Positions 62,206 to 64,000 of a DNA stretch of 64,000 nt are shown piece after piece. The translations under genes and the position numbers were made by a program. The DNA lies in assembly GCA_038501785.1 (NCBI GenBank), contig JBAMJR010000073.1, positions 1,812,501 to 1,876,500 on the forward strand, in the 5' to 3' direction. The notes beneath the pieces are model-generated. The model made no database searches. It saw nothing but the letters and a program-made list of their open reading frames with translations, and had not been told where the DNA came from. Position 1 is the first letter of the stretch; every line of letters begins with the position of its first letter. This stretch comes from Myoxocephalus aenaeus (Eukaryota > Chordata > Actinopteri > Perciformes > Cottidae).

Positions 62206-62696
62206 TTATACCTTGGCCGTGACCGGGCCTATTGAGGGGTGGCAGGAGGAGGAGGTGGAGGAATACAAAGTTCCAGGCAATCACGCAGACGGGCGGGAGG
62301 GCCCTTATAGTGTAAACATGTTTTAAATAAACAGGAACCAGCGTAATGCCCTTTTAATTGATTCATTCTGTGCTTAGCTGTTTACAGAAGGGCCTAAATA
62401 TGAGCCTCGTAAGGCAGAGGCCTTGTGTTTATAAGTGGTTTGTTTAGTTCAAACAATAACAGTTTGAACACCAGACGTAGTTGTGGACACATTGTGTTGC
62501 GTTGTGCTGTGGCGCTCTGTGGCATTGCATTTTTTGTGGTGTTTTTCATGTTCTCCCTCTTTCTCCCCATCACTCTCTTTGTGCGTGTTTCCATTTGAGA
62601 ACTCCATTTTAGGGGAGAATAAAGGAGCTAAAGCAGCTCTCTACAGTACCCCACTGTCTCCTCTTTACAATTTGCAGGCCAGCCAGGGTATGTTGG

Positions 62697-62741
62697 TGTG
62701 TGCGTGTGTGTGCGTGCGTGCGTGCGTGTGTGTGTGTGCGA
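62697..62741. repeat. (GTGC)n/(GT)n microsatellite
   Basis: Alternating purine-pyrimidine GTGC/GT tract. Confidence 0.9.
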
Positions 62742-62990
62742 CTGAAGTTTAAATTGTAGCCACAGTGTAATGATATGGTGGCATGGCATTGAGGGGTTCT
62801 CCAAAGGGAGGGCTGGGGTTGGTAATTAAACATATGCAGACACAGACACATACAGAGGGTGAGACACACACACACAGTCAGAGGCAAAGAAAGAGAGCAA
62901 AGCTAAACACATCCAAGTGGGGTAGTAAAAGCTAATGAAGGCTCAGCGCTAGGCTGGCACAGACAGCTATTTCATGTGGTGAAGAGGAGA

Positions 62991-63026
62991 GGAGGAGGAG
63001 GAGGAGGAGGAGGAGGAGGAGGAGGA
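62991..63026. repeat. (GGA)12 microsatellite
   Basis: A perfect GGA purine tract. Confidence 0.95.
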
Positions 63027-63867
63027 CTGGGGCAGGCTGGGGAGCAATAAGGCAAAGCCTTACTCTGAAGCAAGTTAGGCAAACCAGAGGATAAACTATA
63101 ATTGACACCATGCATATGTGTGGTTTTTCAATACGGCTTGTCACAGGCTCAGCCAAATGATTGTCCATGCAATGGAAAAGGCAAACAATGGCTTTAACAC
63201 TTTCAGGGAGCGCTAACAATAAAACTAACGCTGCAGTGTAGCTTATTAGAGTCAGGGTTAAGTACCACTAGCTCAGGTCCACTTAACAAAGTCAAGCTAG
63301 CAGAAATGATCACAAACAAGATAATTTGACAGTGGCACTGGTAATGTTTGGATGAATTGTAAATTTGGAAATGATATAGGGAAGTGAGGTCATTCAATAA
63401 ACCATTCTACTTTTCAGAAGCAATGCATCGATGTATGCACGCTACCTTGACACACAACACTAACATTATCTGGGTCACCAGGAGCTTTAAGTGGATTTAT
63501 GTGCAAGATTACTATTTACAATCTTTTGTTTTTTAATGATGGTGACAGCTTTGATGATGAACCAAGTTTGCTGTGGTGTTTTTTACCCACACTTCCGACC
63601 TCGCAGTGTGGCCAGCGCTGTGGTTTATTTATTTCTAAGATTTTTGTTTTTAAAGTTTAACTCTCTATTTCTGTTTTTTTTCTAGGCCAGTTCAGCTTTC
63701 TTGGTCACGCTAACTACTAATCACCCCATTTGTCTCAAACTGAAGCCTGTCGCTGCTTTTCTTAACAGACAGCACATTACTTATTATGAGCCAGAGCAGT
63801 TTTCCCATAAAAACTGAAATGGTTTTATTTCACAAATCATCAATGCAGGAACATTATTTCCAAGCTA

Positions 63868-63905
63868 AATGAGTCAGGGGTTCGCAATCTTTTTGGAGAG
63901 GAGAC
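63868..63905 (+). mobile_element. Possible transposon edge (cagggGTTC type)
   Basis: tcaggggttcgcaatcttttt resembles the terminal sequence of common vertebrate hAT-type MITEs. Short and uncertain; no second end found. Confidence 0.3.
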
Positions 63906-64000
63906 CCAAAGCTTATGTTAATACTTATATTATCCTGGTGCGCAGGCTCATTTGGCATTTATTTATCTCTTAAAATAGGAGTATAAAGCTTTTGGGACAG

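Larger units (their letters stand above)
56401..64000. other. DNA downstream of ptch2
   Basis: No exon or gene recognised on either strand. It contains several GT/CA arrays, two transposon fragments, and non-repetitive AT-rich blocks with clustered transcription-factor-like motifs (57150-57240, 57630-57680, 60210-60260, 62310-62435). The open frames are short and unlike known proteins. Confidence 0.6.

Overview
This is nuclear DNA from a teleost fish, most likely a percomorph. The evidence is spliced vertebrate genes with GT/AG introns, very dense (CA)n/(GT)n, (TA)n and (CT)n microsatellites, and fragments of repeats I recognise as common in teleosts. No bacterial, phage or CRISPR content is visible. 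All functional calls come from reading exon translations against remembered vertebrate proteins; no search was run.

Layout. Positions 1-15245 hold the 3' part of eif2b3 (eIF2B gamma, plus strand): seven exons (3681-15075), a short 3' UTR and a poly(A) signal at 15240-15245. Positions 15246 to about 26400 are an 11-kb intergenic interval of microsatellites and degraded transposons, including a nested cluster at 24533-25292. Positions about 26400-56400 hold a complete plus-strand patched gene, ptch2. It has a GC-rich 5' flank, 23 coding exons whose phases all agree (27111-54230, 1485 codons plus stop), and a 2.2-kb 3' UTR ending at a poly(A) signal at 56379-56384. Positions 56400-64000 are non-coding, with several blocks that look like regulatory DNA.

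Biology. The two genes are neighbours in the same orientation, as EIF2B3 and PTCH2 are linked in human, which supports ptch2 rather than ptch1. eIF2B gamma is part of the guanine-nucleotide exchange factor for eIF2. Ptch2 is a 12-pass Hedgehog receptor of the RND/sterol-sensing-domain family and is itself a Hedgehog target gene. Consistent with that, the exact 9-bp Gli consensus (TGGGTGGTC/GACCACCCA) occurs at five places I could find: upstream of the ptch2 start, in ptch2 introns 2 and 13, between the genes, and in an eif2b3 intron. About 0.5 would be expected by chance.

Most notable points. (1) eif2b3 carries a -1 and a compensating +1 frame disruption, so about 65 residues read in a non-family frame while the whole ORF stays open. 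(2) Gli sites cluster around ptch2. (3) A 113-codon upstream ORF overlaps the ptch2 start. (4) Several introns contain paired CA and GT arrays that could fold into RNA stems. (5) The ptch2 tail is long and PTCH1-like, unlike mammalian PTCH2. I did not find a previously undescribed biological system.
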